DNA from: JBBARC01 sp040400005
GTDB taxonomy: Bacteria > Pseudomonadota > Alphaproteobacteria > Acetobacterales > Acetobacteraceae
DNA length: 43,118 bases
Direction: 5' to 3'
Assembly (NCBI GenBank): GCA_040400005.1
Contig: JBBARC010000027.1
Span: 1-43,118 of the forward strand
Shown: positions 32,983 to 40,919 of the stretch, piece after piece
How positions within the stretch are numbered: position 1 is the stretch's first letter
How the letters are laid out: every line of letters begins with the position of its first letter
Notes under the pieces: model-generated
What the model saw: only the letters and a program-made list of their open reading frames with translations
What the model was told of the DNA's origin: nothing
Database searches by the model: none
Program-made: the position numbers and the translations under genes

Positions 32983-34473
32983 ATGCGGGCAATTTTGACG
33001 GCGAGCGTTGCTGTGGCGGCGTTGTGTGCGGCATCGGCGGCGGCGCACGCGGCGGCACCGGCCTGGGCTGGGTATGCGGGTAATGCGCAGCACAGTGCGC
33101 AGGCACCGGCGGCGGCCCAGGCGATGGTTAAAATTCATTGGCAGACCCCGGTTGATCTGGCGCCGCAATTTAGCGGCACTGAGCTGTTGATTCACTACGG
33201 ATCGCCCATGATGACGGCGGCCAATACGGTGCTGATCCCAGTGAAAACCACGGCCACCGGCGGGTTTCACCTGGAGGCGCGGCGCGGTAGCGATGGGGTG
33301 CTGCTGTGGGCGCAGCCGTCTAATTTTGTGACGCCGTCAGCGAGCTGGCGCCCGAGTTTTCCGGCGGCCCTTACCGCCAACCGGGTATATTTTGCAGCCG
33401 CTGGCGGTAACGTAAAGTTTCGCGATGCGCCCGATCTTAAGGCCGGCGTTGCGGGCAAAATTGCCTTTTACGGCAACGCCGCGTACGCGGCGGCGGCTAG
33501 CGTTTTCAATAAAAATGTCATGATCAATACGCCGATCACCGCGGATGCGGCGGGTAATATCTATTTTGGCTTTTTGGTCACCGGTACCACGCCGGCGCAT
33601 CTTTCCAGTGGTATTGCGCGCATTGCGGCTGATGGCACGGGCAGTTGGGTGAGTGCGGCAAATGCCGCAGCCGATAGCAGCATGATCGCGGTTGCGATGA
33701 ATGCGGCGCCCGCCGTTTCCAACGATGGCCGCACGATCTATGTAGCGGTAACCAGCGGAGCCGGTGGCGCCTTGGTGGCGCTGGATGCAAGCACGCTGGC
33801 GTTGCAACACAAGGTGGCCTTGATTGACCCCAATAGTGGCAGCCCGGCTTGGCTGATTAACGAATCCTCAGCCAGCCCCACCGTTGGCCCCGATGGCGAT
33901 GTGTATTTCGGCGTGCTGGAATCGCCGATGACCCACCACGATCGCGGCTGGTTGCTGCATTACGATGCAACGCTTGCAACCACTAAAATACCGGGGTCGT
34001 TTGGCTGGGATGATACGGTTTCTGTGGTGCCGGCAAGTTCCGTGCCCAGTTACACGGGCACATCAAGCTATTTGCTGTTTACCAAATACAACAATTACAT
34101 CGAATTGGGTGGCGCTGGCGATAACAAGATCGCGGTGATCGATCCCAACGCCACCATGGTGGACACGATCAACAGCAACGTGCTGGTGATGAAGGATGTG
34201 AAAACCCTGCTGGGGCAAACCGCATTCCCCGGTGTTGCCGGTGCGGTTTACGAATGGTGCATCAATTCGGGCGTAGTTGATGCCGCCACGAAATCGGTGA
34301 TTGCGAATTCTGAAGATGGCAGGCTGTACCGTTACGATCTTACCACCGGCACGGCAACCCAGAGCCTGACCCTGAATGCGCCGCGCCCGGAAGCGTACAC
34401 GCCAACCCTGGTTGGGCCAGATGGCACGATCTACGCGATTAACAACGGCACACTTTACGCGGTGGGCAAGTAG
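32983..34473 (+). CDS. Secreted PQQ-like beta-propeller protein
   Basis: This gene encodes 496 residues from the ATG at 32983 (GGGGGA just upstream); a TTG at 32971 would spoil the signal peptide. The signal peptide is MRAILTASVAVAALCAASAAAHA. The body has repeated blade motifs with a D-G-x-x-Y pattern: DAAGNIYFGF, NDGRTIYVAV, GPDGDVYFGV and GPDGTIYAIN near the C-terminus, with GxLVALDASTLAL as a blade strand. These resemble PQQ/WD-like propellers (outer-membrane BamB or quinoprotein folds), but no PQQ-binding disulfide or tryptophan docking motifs are seen. The function is unknown; probably periplasmic or extracellular. The last 19 bases overlap the convergent sulfotransferase-like gene. Confidence 0.75.
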   Translation: MRAILTASVAVAALCAASAAAHAAAPAWAGYAGNAQHSAQAPAAAQAMVKIHWQTPVDLAPQFSGTELLIHYGSPMMTAANTVLIPVKTTATGGFHLEARRGSDGVLLWAQPSNFVTPSASWRPSFPAALTANRVYFAAAGGNVKFRDAPDLKAGVAGKIAFYGNAAYAAAASVFNKNVMINTPITADAAGNIYFGFLVTGTTPAHLSSGIARIAADGTGSWVSAANAAADSSMIAVAMNAAPAVSNDGRTIYVAVTSGAGGALVALDASTLALQHKVALIDPNSGSPAWLINESSASPTVGPDGDVYFGVLESPMTHHDRGWLLHYDATLATTKIPGSFGWDDTVSVVPASSVPSYTGTSSYLLFTKYNNYIELGGAGDNKIAVIDPNATMVDTINSNVLVMKDVKTLLGQTAFPGVAGAVYEWCINSGVVDAATKSVIANSEDGRLYRYDLTTGTATQSLTLNAPRPEAYTPTLVGPDGTIYAINNGTLYAVGK

Positions 34474-35555
34474 GCATCGCGGCCCGTTGGCAGGGTAGGG
34501 TAGCCGTAGCCGGGGTCGTGGCGCAAATGCTGGACAAAGATCGCGTCTAGCATGGCGCGTTGTTCGGTGCTGAAACGAATCGCCTGGCGGGTATCTTGGG
34601 CCGGTACGATCACCTGACCGAAGGTGGCATCTTCAAGTTCGCTGATTTTAGAACGATCGGTAAACTGTGTGGCGCGCGCGATGTCGTCTGGGGTTAGCAC
34701 AATCCCCCAATGGGCGGCGATTTTGCCGATCCACGTTGCGGCATCCTGGCGCAGATCTTCGTAGCGCACGATCAGCACCTGGCCTGGGTTAGTGCCTGCC
34801 ATGTCGCCCCAGCGATTGAAAAAATGCACATACCACCAGGCATCGGTGACATAACGCCGGCGCATCGGGTCGCCTTGCGCGTAACCGGTGAGGGTGCCGC
34901 CGTATTTTTGCGACCATTTGGCGAAATTGGATTCCATCGCATCGGGAATATCGCGCACCAGCACCACAATCGGCCGCCTAGGCAGGTAGCGCCAGGTGAT
35001 TGGCCAGGTGAAAAAAACCGATGGTATGGAATGTGATGATGCAAAATGGGGTAAGTTGGCGAAACGCCGCTTAACCCGCGCGCCGCCAACAATATGATCG
35101 GCATCGCCGCCGCTTGATCGGGCCGGTGGCGCCACATCAAAATGCGACGACAGCGCCACATTCAGCATGAATTTCAACCAATGCGAGCCGGAGTTTTTGC
35201 CGGTGACCAAAAAGCCCGATTCGCGGCGTTGCTGTGCGAAGAAGAAATTACCTAAATCGGCTTGCAGAATACGCAGGCGAAACTGCCCGGCTTCCACAAC
35301 GCCAGGGGCGGGCGTATCGCGCGGCCGAACTGACGCCGATAAGAGCCGCAGCGCCATGCAGGCAAGAATAAGGGCGGTCAGATCATCGGCATAGCCCACC
35401 CACGGCGTGCTATCGGGGACAAAATCGTGCGGCCACAGCACGTAGCTGGCCAATACAGCGAATGCCATCTGCGGCCAAAAGCCCATGCTGGTGTCTAGCA
35501 ACAGGCGTGGCAGCAAGGCCGCTTCAAACCCCAGGCGGCGTAGGGCGTGCTTCAT
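34455..35555 (-). CDS. DUF1232-sulfotransferase fusion protein
   Basis: This gene encodes 366 residues. Residues about 28-75 contain FAVLASYVLWPHDFVPDSTP and VGYADDLTALILACMAL, the DUF1232 (YkvA-like) pattern of a membrane segment and a D-x-x-P-D...G-x-x-DD motif. Residues from about 113 form a sulfotransferase-like domain with the PAPS 5'-phosphate loop GKNSGSHWLKFML (119-131), the 3'-phosphate motif VLVRDIPDAMESNFAKW (198-214) and VRYEDL (263-268). The catalytic residue for a sulfuryl acceptor is not identified. It overlaps mtnC by four bases (ATGA) and so is the last gene of the methionine-salvage operon. No family I know has this domain pair; a role in sulfur metabolism is inference. Confidence 0.72.
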   Translation of the reverse strand: MKHALRRLGFEAALLPRLLLDTSMGFWPQMAFAVLASYVLWPHDFVPDSTPWVGYADDLTALILACMALRLLSASVRPRDTPAPGVVEAGQFRLRILQADLGNFFFAQQRRESGFLVTGKNSGSHWLKFMLNVALSSHFDVAPPARSSGGDADHIVGGARVKRRFANLPHFASSHSIPSVFFTWPITWRYLPRRPIVVLVRDIPDAMESNFAKWSQKYGGTLTGYAQGDPMRRRYVTDAWWYVHFFNRWGDMAGTNPGQVLIVRYEDLRQDAATWIGKIAAHWGIVLTPDDIARATQFTDRSKISELEDATFGQVIVPAQDTRQAIRFSTEQRAMLDAIFVQHLRHDPGYGYPTLPTGRDAYLPTA

Positions 35556-36247
35556 GCGGAACCTGTGGGCGGCAAAATATCAGCGGCGATGTCAGTAAAA
35601 TTGGCAAAACCTGGATGCGCGGGCGATTTTTGCGCGCCATCTTCTGGCCGCAGCAACTGGGCTGTGCGCAGGCCGCTTAGGGCGGCCGCATTAAGTTCGG
35701 CACCGATATCAGACAGAAACAGGATCGTATCGGCGGGCATCCCCAAGGTGTTGGCGATCGCCGCGTAGCTTGCGGCATCGCGTTTGCCGCCCACACCAGT
35801 ATCGAAAAAATCGCTGAACAGTGGGGTAAGATCGCCATCTGGGGTGTGCCCAAACAGCAATTTTTGTGCGCCAACCGAGCCTGACGAATAAATTGCCAAA
35901 CGAAGACCAGCATCATGCCAGGCACGCAGGCAGGGGGCGACATCCGGGTAGATCACCGATGCAATGGCACCCGAGCGGTACCCTTCTGCCCAGATCAGCC
36001 CTTGCAGGGTTTTCAGCGGGGTGATTTTGGCGTCTTGATCCATCCAAGCTAACAAGGCGCTGAGTGGATCAACACCTTGGGCTAGCCGCGCGATATCGGC
36101 CATCACATCAGCCATGGACGCGTCGTTAGCATGGGCATGCAGAAAATCTGGCAAGGCGGCGCGCGCATAGGGAAACAACACGTTATGCACAAAGGCAATG
36201 GGCGTAGTGGTGCCTTCGATATCGGTGAGGATGGCGCGGATTGCCAT
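35552..36247 (-). CDS. Enolase-phosphatase E1 (acireductone synthase)
   Basis: This gene encodes 231 residues. MtnC is a HAD-superfamily enzyme that enolises and dephosphorylates 2,3-diketo-5-methylthiopentyl-1-phosphate to acireductone. The first HAD motif is TDIEGTTTPI (Asp9, Glu11), then IYSSGSVGAQKLLF for motif II, DTGVGGKRDAASY with Lys, and FLSDIGAELNAA for motif IV. The family's usual length is about 230. The ATG overlaps the mtnD stop by one base (TAATG) and the gene runs 4 bases into the DUF1232-sulfotransferase fusion. Confidence 0.95.
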   Translation of the reverse strand: MAIRAILTDIEGTTTPIAFVHNVLFPYARAALPDFLHAHANDASMADVMADIARLAQGVDPLSALLAWMDQDAKITPLKTLQGLIWAEGYRSGAIASVIYPDVAPCLRAWHDAGLRLAIYSSGSVGAQKLLFGHTPDGDLTPLFSDFFDTGVGGKRDAASYAAIANTLGMPADTILFLSDIGAELNAAALSGLRTAQLLRPEDGAQKSPAHPGFANFTDIAADILPPTGSA

Positions 36248-36780
36248 TAAGCGATGGCGAACCGTTGGGCGATCGCATCGCCGGTGTAATGCGGGGTCCA
36301 GCCGGTGGTATCGGTAAACACCCGCAGCACGGTAAAATGCGGTTCCAACCCGGCATCAAACCAGTGTTTTATGCCGGCCGGCACGGAAATGAGATCGCCG
36401 GCATCGCAGCGCGCTTCGTACACGTGATCGGCGATATGCAGGGTAAAGCGGCCGTGGCCTGCAACGAAAAACCGCACTTCATCTTCGGTGTGGGTATGTT
36501 CATCCAGAAATTTTTGGCGGATCGTTGCGTAGGCGGGGTTGCCTGGGCGCAACTGCATAACATCGGCGCTGCCGGCACCGTTTTCGCCCATCAGCGCATC
36601 TAGGTGCGGCCGGTAGGCGGCCAAAATAGCGTCGGCACCGGCATCGGCCGGGAGGCTTACCGGCAACGCCCAGCGTTCAAAGCGCACGCCTAAGCCCGCC
36701 AAAGCTGCGGTAATTTCGCCAAAATTTTCGGTATCCAGGGTGGCGCTGCCATCTTCGGCGTAAACGCATAAACGGCTCAT
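36247..36780 (-). CDS. Acireductone dioxygenase
   Basis: This gene encodes 177 residues of a cupin. MtnD cleaves acireductone with O2 to formate and the 2-oxo acid precursor of methionine with Fe(II), or to carbon monoxide products with Ni(II). Metal ligands match the Klebsiella enzyme: His95, His97 and Glu101 in HTHTEDEVRFFV, and His139 in GIKHWFD. It is coupled to mtnB upstream by an ATGA overlap and to mtnC downstream by TAATG. The metal in vivo cannot be told from sequence. Confidence 0.96.
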   Translation of the reverse strand: MSRLCVYAEDGSATLDTENFGEITAALAGLGVRFERWALPVSLPADAGADAILAAYRPHLDALMGENGAGSADVMQLRPGNPAYATIRQKFLDEHTHTEDEVRFFVAGHGRFTLHIADHVYEARCDAGDLISVPAGIKHWFDAGLEPHFTVLRVFTDTTGWTPHYTGDAIAQRFAIA

Positions 36781-37385
36781 TTTAAGCTCCTTCTCGCCAG
36801 CTCGCAGGCCAGTAAAAATTCCAAAGCTTCAAGCCGGGCCAGCGCCACATCCATATCTGGCCCCCACACATAGGCGCCGTGGCCGCGGATGTAATAGCCC
36901 ATCGGCGCGGCACCCAGATGCGGCGCCACATCGGCCGCCAGCGCCACCATATCCTGGCGGTTGGCGATCAGCGGCAAATCTAACGCTGCTTCATGCGTGG
37001 TTTGCCCGGCAAAGGCTTTTTGTATTTCGTAATTTTCAAACCGCAAGGCCGCACCCGGTTCGGCCATGGACAGCACCGTGCCGGCCACCGAATGGCCGTG
37101 CAACACCGCGCCCGCATCGGGAAAATGCGCATAAATCTGGCAATGCAGCAGGGTTTCCGCCGATGGCTTGGCATCGGGGGTGACCGCGCGCCCGGCAAGG
37201 TCAACCTCGATCACCGAAAACGCATCAAGAAACCCTTTATGCCCGCCAGATTTGGTGATGGCGATGCGCGGCCCGCCGATGCGCACGCTGATGTTGCCGG
37301 CGGTTGCCGGCACCCAGCCACGTGCATCCATGCGCCGCCCGGCCCGGATGATATCTTCCTGGGCCCGAACCGGAATTGCCGCCAT
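36777..37385 (-). CDS. Methylthioribulose-1-phosphate dehydratase
   Basis: This gene encodes 202 residues of a class II aldolase-like zinc enzyme of the methionine salvage pathway. Zinc ligands are His96 and His98 in LHGHSVAG and His169 in RGHGAYVWG; Glu77 in SAETLLH and ATAGNISVR (27-35) complete the family pattern. It is the first gene of the mtnBDC operon and lies 3 bases after the tatA stop. Other aldolase-II enzymes (AraD, FucA) share the fold, but the neighbours fix the assignment. Confidence 0.94.
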   Translation of the reverse strand: MAAIPVRAQEDIIRAGRRMDARGWVPATAGNISVRIGGPRIAITKSGGHKGFLDAFSVIEVDLAGRAVTPDAKPSAETLLHCQIYAHFPDAGAVLHGHSVAGTVLSMAEPGAALRFENYEIQKAFAGQTTHEAALDLPLIANRQDMVALAADVAPHLGAAPMGYYIRGHGAYVWGPDMDVALARLEALEFLLACELARRSLK

Positions 37386-37388
37386 GGT

Positions 37389-37634
37389 TTAGCCGTGCGA
37401 TGCGGGGCTGGTCTCGCGCACGGTTGCAGTACCCGCGCTGCTGGGCGGCTGAATGGCGCCGGCGGCACGTTCGGTTGCTTCCATCGACACGTCGGTATCA
37501 TCCGCCATGTTTTTCTTGAACGCTTTGATTCCCTTGGCGAAATCGCCCATCAGCGTGCTCATTTTGTTGCCGCCGAACAGCAGCAGCACCACAAGCAGCA
37601 CAACCATCCAGTGCCAAATGCTCAAGCCACCCAT
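37389..37634 (-). CDS. Sec-independent translocase subunit TatA
   Basis: This gene encodes 81 residues from the ATG at 37634, with GGAGG five bases upstream. Earlier in-frame starts at 37655 and 37646 would put MEDF before the usual MGGLSIWHW start. The pattern is TatA: a short N-terminus, a membrane helix (about 6-20, WHWMVVLLVVLLLFGG), the hinge GGNK, then the amphipathic helix LMGDFAKGIKAFKKNM and an acidic, Ser/Thr-rich tail. TatA forms the export pore for folded proteins such as the DsbA-like protein here, if its twin-arginine signal is real. No tatB or tatC follows; mtnB lies 3 bases downstream. Confidence 0.93.
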   Translation of the reverse strand: MGGLSIWHWMVVLLVVLLLFGGNKMSTLMGDFAKGIKAFKKNMADDTDVSMEATERAAGAIQPPSSAGTATVRETSPASHG

Positions 37635-37750
37635 AAAATCCTCCATGCGCCCCACGTTTGGCGCTGCTTCTTCACGACCTTACAAAATTTGGGCGCCCAG
37701 CGCTACTAGCGCAAGGCAAGGCAATCGGGTGTGTACAAAAAGTAAGGATT

Positions 37751-37868
37751 TTCTTTTTTCTGAAGAAAAAAGAAACAAAAAAGACTTTTTTGACGCTGGT
37801 TCGGCGAGCGCGATGGCAGGGTTGCCCCTGTCCCCGCATGACAAAAGTCTTTTTGCTTCTTTTTCGGA
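37751..37868. repeat. Dispersed palindromic repeat, copy E
   Basis: It starts TTCTTTTTTCTGAAGAAAAA-AGAA (37751-37774) with the left arm AAAAAAGACTTTTTTGACGC, and the right arm is GACAAAAGTCTTTTTGCTTC. The loop has GATGGCAGGGTTGCCCCTGT, matching copy F closely. Its right palindrome is degenerate (CTTTTTCGGAAGTCAAAAG). It sits between tatA and era, on the same strand. The orientation is the same as in copies B and F. Confidence 0.82.
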
Positions 37869-37910
37869 AGTCAAAAGACGTGTCTTACTTTCAGCCGTTT
37901 GCCCTGGGCG

Positions 37911-38855
37911 TTACCCGGGATCATCCAGCCCAATCGCGCGCAGCCGGGCGCGATCTTCGTCCCAGCCGGCGCGTTCTTTGACGTTTAAGAACAAATGCAC
38001 CCGGCGCTCGAGCAGCCGCGCCAGTTCTGATCGCGCTTTTGACCCGATCATTTTTATGCGCGATCCGCCATCGCCGATAAGGATCGCTTTTTGCCCGGCG
38101 CGGGCCACGTAGATGGTGGCATCGATGCGCAGCGACCCATCGGGTTTTTCTTCAAACCCTTCGGTTTCCACCGTGGTGCCGTAGGGCACTTCTTCGTGGG
38201 TTTGCAGAAAAATCTGCTCGCGCACCAGTTCCGCCGCCAGCAGGCGATCGGGCAAATCGGTAAGATCGTCATCGGGGTAAAGATGCGGGCCGGCCGGCAG
38301 GCCGGCGGCCACCGCGTTCAGCACATCGACCACGCCATCGCCTTTTTGGGCGCTGATCATAAAGATATGTTCAAACGCGCAGGCCGCCGCCAGTTTTTCG
38401 GTCAGTGGCAGCAAGGCCGGGCGCGAACACAAATCCACCTTGTTGAGCACAAGCCAGGTGCGGCGTTTGCTTTTGCCGATGCGCGCAGCGATCGCTTGCA
38501 CCCCATCGGTGAAGCCGGCTTTGGCATCGACCAAAAACAGGGTCAGGTCAGCATCCTGTGCGCCGGCCCAGGCCGCCTGCACCATGGCGCGATCGAGCTT
38601 GCGCTTGGGTTTGAATATGCCTGGCGTATCGACCAGCAGAATTTGCGCCGCCCCGCGCATGACAATGCCGAGCACGCGAAACCGCGTGGTTTGCGCTTTG
38701 GGGGTGACGATCGATAATTTGGCGCCGGTCATGCGGTTGAGAAGCGTGGATTTGCCGGCGTTGGGTTCGCCTACGATTGCCACAAACCCGCAGCGTGGCG
38801 GTTCGTTCGCGACCAGGGTCTCGGTGGGGGTCTCGGTGGGGGTCTCGTCGGTCAT
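37911..38855 (-). CDS. GTPase Era
   Basis: This gene encodes 314 residues. Era binds 16S rRNA and assists 30S maturation. The GTPase domain has G1 GEPNAGKST (29-37), G2 PKAQTTR, G3 DTPG in LLVDTPGIF and G4 NKVD. The C-terminal KH domain has GDGGSRIKMIGSKARSEL with the Gly-rich loop and LERRVHLFLNVKER. The N-terminus has an extra TPTETPTET repeat encoded by three GGTCTCGGTGGG-like 12-base units (38817-38850). It overlaps the end of rnc by four bases (ATGA). Confidence 0.97.
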   Translation of the reverse strand: MTDETPTETPTETLVANEPPRCGFVAIVGEPNAGKSTLLNRMTGAKLSIVTPKAQTTRFRVLGIVMRGAAQILLVDTPGIFKPKRKLDRAMVQAAWAGAQDADLTLFLVDAKAGFTDGVQAIAARIGKSKRRTWLVLNKVDLCSRPALLPLTEKLAAACAFEHIFMISAQKGDGVVDVLNAVAAGLPAGPHLYPDDDLTDLPDRLLAAELVREQIFLQTHEEVPYGTTVETEGFEEKPDGSLRIDATIYVARAGQKAILIGDGGSRIKMIGSKARSELARLLERRVHLFLNVKERAGWDEDRARLRAIGLDDPG

Positions 38856-39529
38856 GTCAGTTGCGCCAGCAAGGCAGCGGCGGCATCACGTTCGGCGGCC
38901 CGTTTGGACGCCGCACTGGCTCGCCCTTCCTTGCCGGCGCCACGCACGCAGACCACAAAAATCGGCGCGTGAGGCGGCCCCGCGGTGGATTCCACGACAT
39001 AGTCCGGTAATGGCGCACCGCGCCCCTGCAGCCAGCTTTGCAACGCCGATTTGGCATCCTGTGGCGGCTTTTTTTGCGAACTCACATGGCTTTCCCAGCG
39101 CGTGCGCACAAAATCGCGCGCTGGTTGCAAGCCGCCGTCTAAATACATAGCCCCGATAATGGCCTCCATAGCATCGGCGATGACGTTCGCCAGTTTTCCA
39201 ACCCCACCAAGCTCTTCGCTGGCGCCCAGGGTCAAGTGTGGGGTTAGGCCAATCTCCTGCCCCACTTCCGCCAGCGTGTCGCGCGACACCAGGGATGCTA
39301 GGCGCGGGCCCAGCTTACCTTCGGGTTCATCGGGGAAACGCTCGGCCAGCCATTCGGCGATAATTAGCCCGAGCACCCGGTCGCCGATAAATTCCAGCCG
39401 TTCGTTTGATGCGCTGGCACGCTTGCGCGCCCGCCCTAACGCGGCCGAGCGGTGGGTCAACGCCTCGCGCAGCAGCAGCGGCCGGGTGAAATGGTAGCCA
39501 AAAATGTCGGTGGCGGGCGCCTCGGTCAT
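38852..39529 (-). CDS. Ribonuclease III
   Basis: This gene encodes 225 residues. RNase III cuts double-stranded RNA, including rRNA precursors. The catalytic signature is NERLEFIGDRVLGLIIAEW (42-60) with Glu and Asp metal ligands, and DAMEAIIGAMYLDGG carries the second acidic set. The C-terminal dsRNA-binding domain runs from about residue 155, with AKSALQSWLQGRG and KRAAERDAAAALL. The start at 39529 gives the usual N-terminus; an ATG at 39541 would add four residues, and the long upstream frame to 39727 reads through the palindromic repeat and is rejected. era follows with overlap, lepB precedes. Confidence 0.95.
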   Translation of the reverse strand: MTEAPATDIFGYHFTRPLLLREALTHRSAALGRARKRASASNERLEFIGDRVLGLIIAEWLAERFPDEPEGKLGPRLASLVSRDTLAEVGQEIGLTPHLTLGASEELGGVGKLANVIADAMEAIIGAMYLDGGLQPARDFVRTRWESHVSSQKKPPQDAKSALQSWLQGRGAPLPDYVVESTAGPPHAPIFVVCVRGAGKEGRASAASKRAAERDAAAALLAQLT

Positions 39530-39638
39530 GGTGGCAAGCATAGGCGCATCAGCCCCTGCCGGCAAAACCGTGGCGTCGTTCAATGCCAGGGGGTCAATGC
39601 AGCAGGGCAATCGGGCGAATGCCAAAAGGGCAAGAATT

Positions 39639-39762
39639 TTCTTTTTTCTGAAGAAAAAAAGAAACAAAAAGACTTTTTTGACGCTGGTTCGGAGAACGCG
39701 GTGGCAGGGTTGCCCCTGTCCCCGCATGATAAAAGTCTTTTTGCATCTTTTTCTTCAGAAAA
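39639..39762. repeat. Dispersed palindromic repeat, copy F
   Basis: It starts TTCTTTTTTCTGAAGAAAAA, then has the left arm AAAAAGACTTTTTTGACGCT and the right arm GATAAAAGTCTTTTTGCATC, and ends CTTTTTCTTCAGAAAAGG. The loop GGTGGCAGGGTTGCCCCTGT is nearly the same as in copy E, and CGCTGGTTCGG is shared with E and with inverted copy C. It lies between lepB and rnc on the lepB-rnc-era transcript. Confidence 0.83.
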
Positions 39763-39794
39763 GGATGAGCCTTACTTTCACCCGATTGCCCTGG

Positions 39795-40580
39795 TCAATG
39801 CAGAACGTGCAGCAGGCGGGTCCAGCGAATTTCCATCGGCCAGTACCAGAACTGCCAAACCGGATTTTGGCTGTCGATCGAGAAAAACACGAATTCGGCG
39901 CGGCCAACCAGGTTTTCCATCGGCACAAACCCCAGGCCGCTGGCCATAAAGCGGCTATCGAGCGAGTTATCGCGGTTATCGCCCATCATGAACAAATGCC
40001 CCTCCGGCACCAAATATTCTGGGGTGTTGTTGGGGTCGATCTCGTTGGCCGCATCGTAATGCTCTTCATCGCCGTATTTCAGCAGATGATGGGTGGGCCC
40101 TGCCGGCAAATGTTCGATATATTCTTTCGCCAGAATATGGGTGCCGTTTTCATCGTCGGCCTCGTAATCGCCCACCGCGTCGCGCACCACCAGCGTACCA
40201 TTGAGGTATAATTGGCCGGCCTTTACCTGCACCTTGTCGCCCGGCAGCCCAATCACCCGTTTGACGTAATCAATCGAGGTATCATGGGTTTGGCGGAACA
40301 CCGCGACATCGCCGCGCTTGGGCATGGTGCTAAAAATGCGCCCCGAAAATAGCGGTGGCGAAAACGGCATCGAAAATTTCGAATACCCATAGCTGTACTT
40401 ACTAACAAAAACGTAATCGCCAATCAGCAGCGTGGGGATCATCGACCCCGACGGAATGTTGAACGGCTCGAACGCAACCGTGCGCACGCCAACCGCGATG
40501 AGGCCGGCGTAAAGCAGGGTTTTTATGTTTTCGATCAAGCCATTAGCCGGCGCTTTAGCAGAGTGGGACTTAAGGGCCAT
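39795..40580 (-). CDS. Signal peptidase I
   Basis: This gene encodes 261 residues. LepB cleaves signal peptides of Sec and Tat substrates at the periplasmic face. One N-terminal membrane helix (about 18-37) precedes the catalytic Ser46 in NIPSGSMIPTLLIGDYVFVSK; Lys107 in DYVKRVIGLPGD is the general base. MMGDNRDNSLDSRF is the third conserved box. The ATG at 40580 is the family start; upstream in-frame codons to 40781 contain no family sequence. It is the first gene of lepB-rnc-era. No acpS gene lies between lepB and rnc, as it does in some relatives. Confidence 0.96.
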   Translation of the reverse strand: MALKSHSAKAPANGLIENIKTLLYAGLIAVGVRTVAFEPFNIPSGSMIPTLLIGDYVFVSKYSYGYSKFSMPFSPPLFSGRIFSTMPKRGDVAVFRQTHDTSIDYVKRVIGLPGDKVQVKAGQLYLNGTLVVRDAVGDYEADDENGTHILAKEYIEHLPAGPTHHLLKYGDEEHYDAANEIDPNNTPEYLVPEGHLFMMGDNRDNSLDSRFMASGLGFVPMENLVGRAEFVFFSIDSQNPVWQFWYWPMEIRWTRLLHVLH

Positions 40581-40693
40581 GCGAGAAAATTTTCCGATGC
40601 GGGGAGTCGCGCGGATCAAGCCCCTGGCCCCTGCCAGTGTCAAGCACTGGATGGCCGGGCATTGGGTGGGGCCTGCGTGTGGGGCACGGAAGG

Positions 40694-40715
40694 CCAGGGG
40701 GCTTTGCCCCCTTGG
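40694..40715. repeat. Short GC palindrome upstream of lepB
   Basis: CCAGGGGGCTTTGCCCCCTT-GG forms a strong hairpin with a 3-base loop. It resembles short palindromes dispersed in Acetobacteraceae genomes (from memory), and the first 20 bases of this window contain the partial form CCAGGGGGCTTGGG. The 339-base region 40581-40919 holds this, the 40800-40830 dyad, and no gene. Confidence 0.7.
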
Positions 40716-40799
40716 ATCCCCCACTGTAGGGGCGCACTTGATTCTGGAATTACTTTCACTTGATTTTGGACCCAAATTCATCGGCGTGCGCCCTCTCTA

Positions 40800-40830
40800 A
40801 GAGGCTCTTAGGCGCCCATTAAGAGCCTCT
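40800..40830. terminator. Inverted repeat downstream of the phage tail genes
   Basis: AGAGGCTCTTA (40800-40810) and TAAGAGCCTCT (40820-40830) are a perfect 11-bp inverted repeat with a 9-base loop. On the minus strand it lies about 90 bases past the last phage-like stop codon (40920), so it could terminate that transcript. There is no T run beside it, so it may be a factor-dependent terminator or a protein-binding dyad. Confidence 0.45.
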
Positions 40831-40919
40831 CAAGGCCCAACTAAGAACCCCGCCTCTTATGGTTCGAGATCAGCAGCCCGGCCCCCGTCTGCTGGCGGGG
40901 GATAGTCAGGTACGTCGCC

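Noticed and set aside
39529..39727. N-terminal extension of RNase III with a hydrophobic FLFLFFFRKKK stretch
   Set aside because: It is the translation of palindromic repeat copy F, not protein-coding sequence; the same stretch appears wherever the repeat is translated.
40795..40880. Possible tRNA or attachment site near GGTTCGAGATC next to the phage-like genes
   Set aside because: I could not form a cloverleaf; only a T-loop-like string is present.
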